A DNA stretch of 64,000 nt from Herpetosiphonaceae bacterium (lineage in GTDB: Bacteria; Chloroflexota; Chloroflexia; Chloroflexales; Herpetosiphonaceae): the NCBI GenBank assembly GCA_026003835.1, contig BPHZ01000001.1:876001-940000 (forward strand), given 5' to 3'. Shown in pieces: positions 1 through 7,378 of the stretch. Positions within the stretch are counted from its first letter, which is position 1. Every line of letters begins with the position of its first letter. The notes under the pieces were generated by a model. It had not been told where the DNA came from. It was given only the letters and a program-made list of their open reading frames with translations, and ran no database searches. The position numbers were made by a program, and so were the translations under genes.

Positions 1-106
1 GTTCGTCGTCGTCTATCCGGTCGAAGGCGACGCCGCGCCGCTCCAGCTCCGTGAGCAGCAGCTTTTCCTCGACGCGGATTCGTGAGCAAAGAACGGCGAT
101 ACGCAT
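1..106 (-). CDS. lysX: LysX, LysW-aminoadipate ligase (N-terminal part only)
   Basis: Only the first 35 codons are inside the window; the gene runs off the left edge. The visible start, MRIAVLCSRIRVEEKLLLTE, fits the N-terminus of the ATP-grasp ligase LysX, which joins alpha-aminoadipate to the C-terminal glutamate of LysW. The ATP-grasp core is outside the window, so the identification rests on this N-terminal stretch and on the gene directly upstream being lysW, about 70 bases away on the same strand. It is the last visible gene of the lysine operon. ArgX/RimK-type ligases are relatives, but the operon context makes lysine synthesis the best assignment. Confidence 0.72.
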   Translation of the reverse strand, partial: MRIAVLCSRIRVEEKLLLTELERRGVAFDRIDDDE

Positions 107-176
107 AGCTTACTCCTTGTTCTGAACGCTGGATGCTCAGTTACGATCCTGAATCCCGGAACTCAGCATCTCAGCG

Positions 177-363
177 CTACTCCCCCCAATCCTCTTGCAC
201 CTCAGGAGCAAGGGCCAGCGCCAGCGGGGGTGAGCGAAAGCACCTCCAGCTCAGCGCCGCAGTCGCCGCATGGCACAATCTCGCCTTCCATCAGGTCGGC
301 GGGCAGGTGCAGAACGCCCTCGCATTCGGGGCAGATCGAGCTGTTCATGGTCTGTGCGTTCAT
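177..363 (-). CDS. lysW: LysW amino-group carrier protein (frame broken near its C-terminus)
   Basis: LysW is the small acidic carrier that holds alpha-aminoadipate on its terminal glutamate during bacterial AAA-pathway lysine synthesis. Two zinc-knuckle CxxC pairs are visible (ICPEC near residue 12 and PCGDC near residue 34), followed by an acidic stretch. Read as given, the frame ends at a TGA at 204-202 after 53 codons and lacks the signature tail. The next frame reads VQEDWGE and a TAG at 179-177, which is the invariant LysW ending. Removing one base from the five-G run at 226-230 (plus strand) joins the two parts into a normal 61-residue LysW. I see this as a likely base-call error, since a LysW without its EDWGE tail could not carry substrate. 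It lies between homoisocitrate dehydrogenase and lysX. Confidence 0.85.
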
Positions 364-384
364 GGGTTCTCTCCTTCTATATTT

Positions 385-1392
385 CTATATATCTCTTGAA
401 ACATATCGAACAATAGCCTGAGTGACCTCGGCAGTTGTCGCGCTGCCGCCAAGATCGGGCGTGTGGGGCCCTGAGCGCAGCAGCTTCGCGATGGCTGCGC
501 GCACCCGGTCGCCCCGCTCGACTTCGCCCAGGTAATCGAGCAGCATGGCTGCTGCGGTGATTGCAGCCAGCGGGTTGGCAATGCCGCGCCCGGCGATATC
601 GGGCGCCGAGCCATGGACGGGCTCGAAGATCGCCGTCGCAGGGCCGATATTGGCCGATGCTGCCAGGCCAAGCCCGCCGCCCCAAGCGCTCGCCGCGTCG
701 GAGAGGATATCGCCGAAGAGATTGGTCGTCAGCACAATATCCAGGCGCTCTGGGGCGCGCACCAGCTCATAGGCGGCAGTATCGACGAGGAGTTCGTCGA
801 CGAGGATCGGCGCAGCCTCGGCAAGCACCTCAAGCGCGGTGCTGCGGAAGAGGCCGCATGACTCGCGCAGAATGTTGGCCTTGTGGACGATGGTAATGCG
901 CCGCCGGTTGTGGCGGCGGGCATAGCTCAGCGCAAAACGGGCGATGCGCTCGCTGGCGGCGCGCGTAACCACGCGCAGAGCGGTAGCCCGTACGCCATCG
1001 CTGGCCTCGCAGCCACTGTAGAATCCCTCCGTGTTCTCGCGGATCACTACCAGGTCGATCCCCTGCCTGGCGCCAGGCAGCGGTGGTGTGCTGACCGGCC
1101 GCACGCAGGCGTAGAGGTCGAGGGCCTTGCGTAGCGCTACGACCGGGCTGCTGTAGCCGGTAACCCGGCGCGAGGGCGAGCCGACCGCGCCAAGAAGTGT
1201 TGCATCGGCCTGCTGCGCCGCCGCCAGCGTTTCGTCGGGCAGGGCTACGCCGTGGCGCTCGAAGGTCGACCAGCCCGCCTCGGCCTCGACGAAGCGCGCT
1301 GGCAGGTTGATCGCCTCCAGCACCTCGCGGGCGGCGGCTATCACTTCGCAGCCGATGCCGTCGCCAGGTATCAGGCAGATGGTGTAGCTCAT
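385..1392 (-). CDS. Homoisocitrate/isopropylmalate dehydrogenase family (decarboxylating)
   Basis: This is a 335-residue beta-decarboxylating dehydrogenase that would oxidise homoisocitrate to 2-oxoadipate with NAD in the lysine pathway. The N-terminus has the family signature LIPGDGIGCEV, the middle has VVIRENTEGFYSG and HKANILRESCGLFR, and the C-terminal part has the metal/cofactor region GSAPDIAGRGIANP. The start at 1392 overlaps the stop of lysU by four bases (ATGA), implying translational coupling. The same family includes LeuB and isocitrate dehydrogenase. The homoisocitrate assignment comes from its place between homoaconitase and lysW, not from a residue that proves specificity; dual use for leucine synthesis is possible. 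Confidence 0.85.
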   Translation of the reverse strand: MSYTICLIPGDGIGCEVIAAAREVLEAINLPARFVEAEAGWSTFERHGVALPDETLAAAQQADATLLGAVGSPSRRVTGYSSPVVALRKALDLYACVRPVSTPPLPGARQGIDLVVIRENTEGFYSGCEASDGVRATALRVVTRAASERIARFALSYARRHNRRRITIVHKANILRESCGLFRSTALEVLAEAAPILVDELLVDTAAYELVRAPERLDIVLTTNLFGDILSDAASAWGGGLGLAASANIGPATAIFEPVHGSAPDIAGRGIANPLAAITAAAMLLDYLGEVERGDRVRAAIAKLLRSGPHTPDLGGSATTAEVTQAIVRYVSRDI

Positions 1393-1883
1393 AGAGCTGT
1401 CCCTCCGGGAAAGCGACCGTGGAGCCGGACATAGGGTACAATACCGCCGGCATCCCATACCTCGCACACAAAGTCGGGCGGAGCGGGAAGCCTGATCGTA
1501 TCTGCGCCGGTATGCAGCAGACAGCGCTGGAGATCAAGCTCGACCTCTGCGCCATCCTCCAGCCATGTCAGATCCGCCTCGAACAGAGGCAGGCCGAGGT
1601 TGAGCGCGTTGCGATAGAAAATGCGGGCAAATAGCGGCGCGATGATCGCGCCGACGCCTACAAGCTTGAGCGCCTGGGGCGCATACTCACGCGACGAGCC
1701 ACAGCCAAAGTTACGGCCGGCAACGATAATATCGCCGGGCCTGACCGTCGCGGCAAACTCTGGCCGCGCCTCGATGAATGGGTATTTTCGCAGCTCCGCC
1801 TCGGATGTCATATATGGCGCATACCGCCCCGGAACGATCTGATCGGTGTTGACGTCTTCGCCAAACTTCCATACACGAGCCAT
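1389..1883 (-). CDS. lysU: Homoaconitase small subunit (LeuD/LysU-like)
   Basis: A 164-residue swivel-domain subunit that pairs with the large subunit encoded just upstream to isomerise homocitrate to homoisocitrate. It shows the small-subunit signatures FGEDVNTDQIVPGRYAPYM at the N-terminus (substrate loop) and GRNFGCGSSREYAPQAL in the middle. I chose the internal methionine at 1883 because the family begins with the short MARVWKFGEDVNTD sequence; the 20 extra codons of the longer reading are unlike the family. The gene follows lysT after about 40 bases and overlaps the dehydrogenase start. LeuD is the close alternative; the operon decides for lysine. Confidence 0.87.
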   Translation of the reverse strand: MARVWKFGEDVNTDQIVPGRYAPYMTSEAELRKYPFIEARPEFAATVRPGDIIVAGRNFGCGSSREYAPQALKLVGVGAIIAPLFARIFYRNALNLGLPLFEADLTWLEDGAEVELDLQRCLLHTGADTIRLPAPPDFVCEVWDAGGIVPYVRLHGRFPGGTAL

Positions 1884-1924
1884 GTTCAGCCTCCTGTTGT
1901 CTCCGATGCTTTGAACTGCGGAAA

Positions 1925-3181
1925 TCAATTCCCAGCGATCCATCCCTCAATCGTTCGCGGGTCAGCAATATACCCGGTGAGCGCGGTCGCCGCCGCGACT
2001 TCGGGCGAGGCCAGGTAGATCTGCGCCTCCGGCGAGCCCATCCGTCCGCGGAAGTTGCGATTGCCGGTAAAGAGGCACACCTCGCCGGGCGCCAGGACGC
2101 CCATATGCCGGCCGATACAGGCGCCGCAGCCGGGAGTACCGATGGTTGCCCCGGCCTCAAGCAGCGTCGCCAGCGTCCCATCCGCAATCGCCTGCTGGAG
2201 CGCCTCGCTCGAGGCAGGCACAACCATCATGCGTACGCCGGGGGCGATGCGGCGACCGCGTAGGATGCGCGCCGCAGCCGCCATATCTTCGTGGCGTCCA
2301 TTGGTGCAGGTGCCAAGGTAGACCACATCGACGGGAACCCGGCCAAGGTCGCTCAGATCGACGACCCGGTCCACAGTATGTGGCGCGGCGACCTGCGGTT
2401 CAAGGGTGGTCAGCTCGACCTCGATCACCTCGTCGCCTGGCGGCGCTGTAACCTCCAGGCTCATCCACTCCGGTACAGGATAGCGATCCTGCGGCAAGCC
2501 CTGGGGCGCGACAATGCCGGCTTTGGCGCCGACCTCAAGCGCCATCGTCGCCAAGGTCGTGCGCTCGCCGACGCTGAGAAAATCCAGGCCGTGATACTCG
2601 ATCGCGCTGTAGGTTGCGCCGTCGGCGCGTAGCCGGCGCGCCAGCCAGAGCGCCAGATCCTTAGCGCCAACGCCCGGCCCAAAGCGACCGGTTGCGCGCA
2701 CAATAATGGTTGGCGGGACGCGCAGCCAGGTGCGGCCCGTTGCAAGCGCCAGCGCAATATCAGTTGCGCCCATGCCAGTGCCAAAAGCCGCGACGGCGCC
2801 ATAAGCGGTCGAGTGCGAGTCCGAGCCGACAATCAGGCGGCCGGGGCGTGCCAGCCGCTCTTCGATCAAGACTTGATGCGCGATGCCGCGACCCGTGTCA
2901 AACCAATGCGTGATACCCAGCTGGCGTACCCACTGGCGCAGGCGCCGCTGCGCTTCAGCTGTCTGGAGATTGGCGGCGGGTGCAACATGGTCGATCACCA
3001 CTGCGACGCGCTCGGGATCGAAGACGCGCTCGTAGTCCAGCTCCTCATGGAGCACGCGCATCACGCTTGGCGCAATGCTATCGTGAACCATGACCAGATC
3101 GACGGCGACGGTGATGACATCGCCTGCGCGAACCGGCCGGCCGGCGGCATGAGAGAGAATGCGTTCTGATAAGGTTTGCAT
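1925..3181 (-). CDS. lysT: Homoaconitase large subunit (LeuC/LysT-like)
   Basis: A 418-residue iron-sulfur hydro-lyase subunit acting with the LysU-like protein. Visible family marks are VIDHVAPAAN, GSDSHSTAYGAVAAFGTG, and the [4Fe-4S] ligand region with one cysteine in GTCTNGR and two in TPGCGACIGRHMG. The arginine-rich C-terminal segment TGNRNFRGRMGSP is also typical. An AGAGGAG ribosome-binding site lies seven bases before the start codon. Read as given, the upstream hcs frame runs about 100 bases into this gene; the corrected hcs ends 48 bases before it, which gives normal operon spacing. Leucine-pathway LeuC is the alternative assignment. Confidence 0.88.
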   Translation of the reverse strand: MQTLSERILSHAAGRPVRAGDVITVAVDLVMVHDSIAPSVMRVLHEELDYERVFDPERVAVVIDHVAPAANLQTAEAQRRLRQWVRQLGITHWFDTGRGIAHQVLIEERLARPGRLIVGSDSHSTAYGAVAAFGTGMGATDIALALATGRTWLRVPPTIIVRATGRFGPGVGAKDLALWLARRLRADGATYSAIEYHGLDFLSVGERTTLATMALEVGAKAGIVAPQGLPQDRYPVPEWMSLEVTAPPGDEVIEVELTTLEPQVAAPHTVDRVVDLSDLGRVPVDVVYLGTCTNGRHEDMAAAARILRGRRIAPGVRMMVVPASSEALQQAIADGTLATLLEAGATIGTPGCGACIGRHMGVLAPGEVCLFTGNRNFRGRMGSPEAQIYLASPEVAAATALTGYIADPRTIEGWIAGN

Positions 3182-3229
3182 CGGAAGCTCCTCTAGCGGT
3201 ACTCAGGGCAACGGCCCTGGCAGGCTGCC

Positions 3230-4406
3230 CTACAAGATGCCCTGCGTCGCCTCTACCTGGAAAACGGGTTTCCCCTGCCTGCCCCGACTCTGCGAGGAGG
3301 ATCGCGTCGACCTCCTCGCTTGTTAACGGGCCACGATCGGCCAGCGCCTTAAGGCGGGCCGTAACAGCGGCGATGGCCTCGCCGTTGAGCTGCAGGCCAA
3401 GCGATGCGGCGCGATGGGCCAGTGCATGGCGGCCCGCCAGCCTGTGACCGATCAGCACCGAGCGCTCGCGGCCAAAGTCGCCAGGATCGAGCGCCTCGTA
3501 TGTGCGTGGCTCGCGCAGGACCGCCTTGGTGTGCAGCCCGGCCTTATGGGTAAAGGCGGTAGCGCTGGTGATGCAGGCGTTAAACGGAACCTCCACGCCA
3601 ACCATTCGCGCGACCATCTGATCGAGCGCGGTGAGCAGCGATAGGTTATAGCGGCTGACGAGCGTGGGGTCGGTCAGGTAGAGACGGGCGATCAAACCGC
3701 TGAGCGGCGTGATACCGTTGCGCTCCCCGATGCCAAGGATGGTCGTATCGATATGGGTGGCGCCGCCCTCGATCGCGGCATAGGCGTTGGCGATGGCACA
3801 GCCGCCGTCATTGTGGCCGTGGAACTCGATCCCGCAGCTCACGGTCTCGCGTACGGCGGCGACCAGCGCCGTAACCTCGCGCGGGGTCGCAATGCCGACG
3901 GTGTCGGCGATACCGACGCGGTCGACACCCAGACTATCGATGGCACGGTAGATTGCCAACAGGTCAGGAAGCGGTGTGCGGAAGGCATCCTCACAAGAGA
4001 AGCGCACCTCAAGGCCGCGCTCCTGAAGGAAGCGGATGGCAGCAGTAGCCTCTTCCAGCAGCAGATCGAGGCTGCGGCCATGGCTGTAGGTGCGCAAAAG
4101 CTCAGAGGTACCGAAGAGGAGATTGACTCCGCGGACGCCGCAGTCGGCGGCGAGGCGGACATCGTCGAGGGTACAGCGTGTGTGGGCAAGAACACGGGCT
4201 CTGAGAGGAAGTGCGGCGATGGCCCGTAGATCACGGGTGGACTGGGGCGAGGCAGCCGGCGAGGTCATTTCGATATACTCGACGCCGAACTCGTCAAGGG
4301 CTTGGGCAATTGCCAGGCGGTCGGCGCTGCTAAAATGGGCGCCGGCGAACTGCTCGCCCTCGCGGAGGGTGGTGTCAACTATCTGTACGTTGTGAGTCGG
4401 GCGCAT
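3230..4406 (-). CDS. hcs: Homocitrate synthase (first enzyme of AAA lysine pathway; C-terminal frame break)
   Basis: This enzyme condenses 2-oxoglutarate with acetyl-CoA to homocitrate, the committed step. The TIM barrel starts with VDTTLREGEQF; the metal-binding motif EFHGHNDGG and the GIGERNGITPL segment are present, and the C-terminal regulatory part has THKAGLHTKAV. Read as given, the frame runs past the expected end to 3078 with a low-complexity arginine tail. Deleting one base from a C run (3272-3275 or 3282-3285) gives an ending FQVEATQGIL and a TAG at 3232-3230, a natural length of about 391 residues. The 2-isopropylmalate synthase family is related, but the length and operon fit homocitrate synthase. 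The start has an AAGGAG site and follows the attenuator described separately. Confidence 0.87.
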
Positions 4407-4500
4407 GGCGTCTACTCCTTCGCTGCAGCATAAAGGATGAGATCTGCGGGCGGACGACGAACATGCGCTTGGATTTGAGCTGTTTCTTCATGGACTGCAT
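4375..4500 (-). CDS. Small lysine-rich upstream ORF overlapping the hcs start
   Basis: A 41-codon ORF begins with MQSMKKQLKSKRMFVV, has a strong AGGAGG site nine bases before its ATG, and ends 31 bases inside hcs in another frame. Four of its first eleven residues are lysine and many others are arginine. It lies after the attenuator hairpin, so it would be translated only on read-through transcripts. It may be a second lysine-sensing element or a coupling device for hcs translation, or simply a chance ORF; only the good ribosome site and the lysine bias support it. No homologue is recognised. Confidence 0.4.
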   Translation of the reverse strand: MQSMKKQLKSKRMFVVRPQISSFMLQRRSRRHAPDSQRTDS

Positions 4501-4603
4501 GGTGTTCCTCCTGAGAGCTATCAATCTCTAGCTGTGCTTGTGTTCTCCGCTGAACGCTGGCGGTTTCCGCAGCGTCGCGCCCAGCGGTCAGTTTCTATCC
4601 AAC

Positions 4604-4638
4604 AAAAAAACCCGCCGGACCATCTGAGGTCTGGCGGG
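4604..4638 (-). terminator. Rho-independent terminator of the lysine attenuator (3:4 hairpin)
   Basis: On the minus strand CCCGCCAGACC and GGTCCGGCGGG form an 11-bp stem with one A/C mismatch, a six-base loop and a run of seven T. Its 5' arm is also complementary to an upstream segment (GGTCTGG at 4680-4674), so it can exist in two exclusive folds. It lies between the leader peptide and hcs. Confidence 0.85.
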
Positions 4639-4666
4639 CGTTGTCGGCCACTATCGCGGACAAGCG

Positions 4667-4753
4667 CTACAAACCAGACCCCCGGTCCGGCTTTTTGCTG
4701 CGCTTGCTCTGCTTCACTGCGTTATGCTGATCGATGTGAATGAGTGATACCAT
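4667..4753 (-). CDS. Lysine leader peptide of the lys operon attenuator
   Basis: A 28-residue ORF reads MVSLIHIDQHNAV followed by KQSKRSKKPDRGSGL. Four lysine codons (4714-4712, 4705-4703, 4696-4694, 4693-4691) cluster just before segment 1 of a four-segment attenuator: CCGGACC (4690-4684), GGTCTGG (4680-4674), CCAGACC (4634-4628) and GGTCCGG (4621-4615). 1:2 and 3:4 can pair, or 2:3 instead. A ribosome held at the AAA AAG codons would cover segment 1, free segment 2 to pair with 3, and block the terminator. This is the layout known for trp/his/leu leaders. The start is about 25 bases after the predicted transcription start; the ribosome site is weak (AGAAG). Confidence 0.8.
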   Translation of the reverse strand: MVSLIHIDQHNAVKQSKRSKKPDRGSGL

Positions 4754-4784
4754 AACTACTTCTTCTGTGAAAACTCTAGCGGAT

Positions 4785-4813
4785 ACAATAGCAGCCGTTC
4801 CCCGATTTGTCAA
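4785..4813 (-). promoter_or_regulatory. Promoter of the lysine operon
   Basis: TTGACA (4813-4808), 17-base spacer and TATTGT (4790-4785) give a near-consensus housekeeping promoter. It is placed 25-30 bases before the leader-peptide start, so the expected transcript begins near 4778 and covers the leader peptide and the attenuator. Confidence 0.78.
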
Positions 4814-4826
4814 GTAGCTTTTCGAC

Positions 4827-5060
4827 ATGCAGAGCATCCTGGCGCAGCACGTCCCCCACGTACGCCCTGCCTAGCAGCGCGGGCTCGCCCTGTGGGGCTA
4901 CGGCAGCATCCTCGCACAGTCCGCCTGCCAATCCGCCGTCGTCGTCGCGCTCCTCGTGCTGGGCCGCGCCGATGCCCTGCGTCAACGCTTACGCGAATGG
5001 CTCTATGACGGCCCGGATCGTGCCGCCCCCGGGCGTCCACCTCACGATTATCGACTAAAT
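4827..5060 (+). pseudogene. Transposase N-terminal remnant
   Basis: The plus-strand reading starts MQSILAQHVPHVRPA, hits an in-frame TAG at codon 16, and continues QRGLALWGYGSILAQSACQ then LRQRLREWLYDGPDRAAP before losing coherence. I recognise this as the N-terminal helical part of a transposase type common in Chloroflexia; a full copy is several hundred residues. The remainder is absent and no terminal repeats were found here. It ends within 20 bases of the lysine promoter on the opposite strand, so an old insertion or deletion may have shaped that promoter region. Family naming is from memory and is not certain. Confidence 0.55.
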
Positions 5061-5154
5061 ACCTACTCTTGTAACCATTCTGCCTGTTGAGGAGGGGCCA
5101 TACGGCGACGTTGACATCGCCCTGCTTGCCCACAAGTGCCCATCATCTCCAGCG

Positions 5155-5517
5155 CTACTCGCTCGTCCAGCGGTAGTAAAGGATGCAGGGCACCAGCGCC
5201 AGGATCGCGGCGGCGAAGAGGCCGAAGAATGAGACGGCGCGGAATATTTGCAGCCAGAAGACCACTTCCGGATTGGTGGCTCGATTGGGATAGAGCACCG
5301 CCACGGCGATATAATGCGGCAGGGCGAAGGTCAGAATCAGCAGCCAGCTGGCAATCTTGAGCCAGCCCTCGATAGGTGGTTTATGGACCATCTCCAGCAG
5401 GCCGCCCAGCAGGCGAGCGAAGCGAAAGAGGATAAACGCCAGGAGAATGACGCCGATATCGAGGACCAGCCCAATATGAACCACCTCTACTGATGCATCC
5501 TCAGGCAGGCCAAACAT
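5155..5517 (-). CDS. Small integral membrane protein, unknown function
   Basis: A 120-residue hydrophobic protein with about three transmembrane segments (roughly residues 13-40, 52-72 and 85-112) and no recognised catalytic motif. It begins one base after the stop of the lamin-tail membrane protein upstream, so the two are almost certainly co-translated and may form a complex. Its C-terminus YYRWTSE is short and polar. It is the last gene of the small-GTPase locus. Confidence 0.7.
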   Translation of the reverse strand: MFGLPEDASVEVVHIGLVLDIGVILLAFILFRFARLLGGLLEMVHKPPIEGWLKIASWLLILTFALPHYIAVAVLYPNRATNPEVVFWLQIFRAVSFFGLFAAAILALVPCILYYRWTSE

Positions 5518-5518
5518 A

Positions 5519-6509
5519 TCAGACCTCCAGAATGCGGCGTGCTGCGCGATAAAAGAGCAGAATTGCGTAGGTCATAATCGCTGCGGCGATAAAGAGCGGC
5601 ACAAAGCTCCAGAGCTGCTCACACAAACTGAACTCGAAGACCCAGCCGCGTTTAGTGGTCCGACAATCCGTCATCGCGCCACGGCTGAAGAAGGCGTTGG
5701 TCTGGATCAGGTTATAGATGACGATGCCAATTGGGGCAATGACCATCGCCTGCCAGAACGTGCGCTGGCCGGTCAGTCGCTCGAAGCGCCGGGCGATCAG
5801 CCCGATTAAAACGAAGGCGCTCCACAGCAGGAAGCCGCCGATCAGGGAGATATAATTCGTGAGCTCGATCAAAACGATACGGGTCGACGAGCGCACGGTC
5901 GGGAGTGAACGACTGCCGGGAGAGGCTGGGCCGGGCCGCCAATCGGACGCGGCATTGCTGTCCAAGCCGATGGAGCGACGCACCAGGGTGCTGCCCGGCT
6001 TCTCAGGCGGGGGGGCGCTCTGAGCAGGTACAGGGGGGGGTACTTGGTGGCCATGCCGTGGCGTCAACCGTGCGACCCTTGTCGTTGATCAGCTCGATGC
6101 TGCCTTTCCCCTGGGATAGATGAAAGGGCTGCGAGGGGACAGCCGCGCCGGCGGCCAGGATCGGATTGGCGGCGGCGAAGGCGGCGGGGTCGGCTGGGAT
6201 GATCAGATAGCCGCCCGGCCCGATCGCCGTCACGCCATCCAGGGTCACCGTCTCGGAGAGCGTGCGAATGCTCCAGCCGGCGACGTCGACCAGCTCATCC
6301 GTATTATTGTAGAGCTCGATCCAGTAGTCTTCAGGCGCGCCGTCTTTAGGCGCAGAAATCTCATTGATCAATACCGGTGTCCCCTGATCGTCGGGGATGC
6401 CGACGCCGAGGAGCAGCATTACAAGGGTTGCCAGAAGCGGAAGGCCGACCAGCACGAGGGTAAGATGTTTCTGGAAGAAGGCGATGATCTTGGCAACAAC
6501 ATCACGCAT
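5519..6509 (-). CDS. Lamin-tail-domain membrane protein (frame broken at a C8 run)
   Basis: The first part (from 6509) has a transmembrane anchor near residues 17-36, then an LTD-type beta domain: VLINEISAPKDGAPEDYWIE, ELYNNTDELVDVAGWSI and GPGGYLIIPADP. Read as given it stops soon after GRTVDATAWPPSTPP. The next frame continues with a proline-rich linker and about four hydrophobic segments, ending AARRILEV at 5519. Removing one base from the eight-base run at 6033-6040 joins both into a single protein of about 330 residues. LTD domains are extracytoplasmic protein/DNA-binding folds; here the domain would sit outside, tethered at both ends. The gene follows the PATAN protein by about 37 bases and precedes another membrane protein. 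Two separate genes remain possible, but the second part has no convincing start. Confidence 0.7.
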
Positions 6510-6546
6510 AAGGCTCCCTCGCTACCAGAGAGGCTGTAGTGGAGTG

Positions 6547-7359
6547 TTAGCGGTTGCTCAGGACCTCACGCGCGTGGGCGCGCAGGCGGTCGGCGAGCTG
6601 GCGAGCGTTTGTGCGTCCCATCAGCAGGCGGACAGATTCCTCAAAGGCATCTATCGCCGCCATCACCTGCTCTGCGCTTGCGTCACTGCGCTGCGGATCG
6701 ATCCTGGCGCGGCGGTAGGCCTCCTGAAGCAGAACGCGCGCGGCGTTCCCCACAGACTCGCGCGCGATATCCTCCAACTGTGGGAAGAGCGCCTCGGCAA
6801 GATTGACCTCCTTCTTCACCACCAGCCCATGGTTCAGCAGCTTAATGACGATCTCGCAGGTACGGAAATCGCCGAGGCCCGTACGCTGGGCGATCTGAAC
6901 GATCGTATTCTTGCCGTTGATCATCGTCAGGACGCGCCACTCATCGGCGGCCAGATTGATATCGCGGGCGCCCTGCGATGGATTGGGCACCAGACGGAGG
7001 ACGAGATTCATCGAAGGGATGGCCTGCTTGATCTCCTGCCAGGCATCCTGGCGGCCAATCCCTTCCATAATGATCAGCTCGTTGCTGCTGGTAATAGTCG
7101 GCTGCTCCGGGACACTGACATCGCCTCGGAAGCGGAAGGGGCCATGATCGACGGTAAAGAAGGTCAGCGCCGCCTCAAGCGGTGGAAGATTTCCAAGGCG
7201 GGCATCGACGATCTTGCCCTCGCGGAAATAGATCCAGCCCTCGATCGGCTCACTGCCGCGGTAGCCCTGAATATGCACGCCGCCGGTGCTTTTACTCAGG
7301 TCGAGCAGCTGAATAATATCTGGTATGGTAAAATCTTTGAGATCACCTTCAAGGGCCAT
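6547..7359 (-). CDS. PATAN/DUF4388-domain protein
   Basis: A 270-residue cytoplasmic protein. The first 110 residues (MALEGDLKDFTIPDIIQLLD, then STGGVHI, GWIYFREGKIVDARLG and AALTFFTVDHGPFRF) match the PATAN/DUF4388 fold, often linked to Ras-like GTPases and two-component regulators. A winged-helix-like middle part follows (LTMINGKNTIVQIAQRTGLG around 145-165). The tail is helical. It sits 19 bases after the MglA-like GTPase gene, so it is a probable partner or effector of that GTPase. The exact biochemical role is not known. Confidence 0.8.
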   Translation of the reverse strand: MALEGDLKDFTIPDIIQLLDLSKSTGGVHIQGYRGSEPIEGWIYFREGKIVDARLGNLPPLEAALTFFTVDHGPFRFRGDVSVPEQPTITSSNELIIMEGIGRQDAWQEIKQAIPSMNLVLRLVPNPSQGARDINLAADEWRVLTMINGKNTIVQIAQRTGLGDFRTCEIVIKLLNHGLVVKKEVNLAEALFPQLEDIARESVGNAARVLLQEAYRRARIDPQRSDASAEQVMAAIDAFEESVRLLMGRTNARQLADRLRAHAREVLSNR

Positions 7360-7378
7360 AGGAACTCAGCAGCCCTCA

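Noticed and set aside
830-1555. Long ORF antisense to the homoisocitrate dehydrogenase
   Set aside because: It is an arginine/glycine-rich shadow of a conserved gene in a high G+C region, without family likeness.
1389-4406. Leucine biosynthesis (leuACDB) reading of the first operon
   Set aside because: The presence of lysW and lysX in line and the lysine-coded leader favour the aminoadipate lysine route; dual use is noted under the genes.
4375-4813. Lysine riboswitch (L-box) or T-box in the lys leader
   Set aside because: The leader is short, lacks the conserved L-box junctions and any AGGGTGGNACCGCG T-box; the leader peptide and four segments explain it better.
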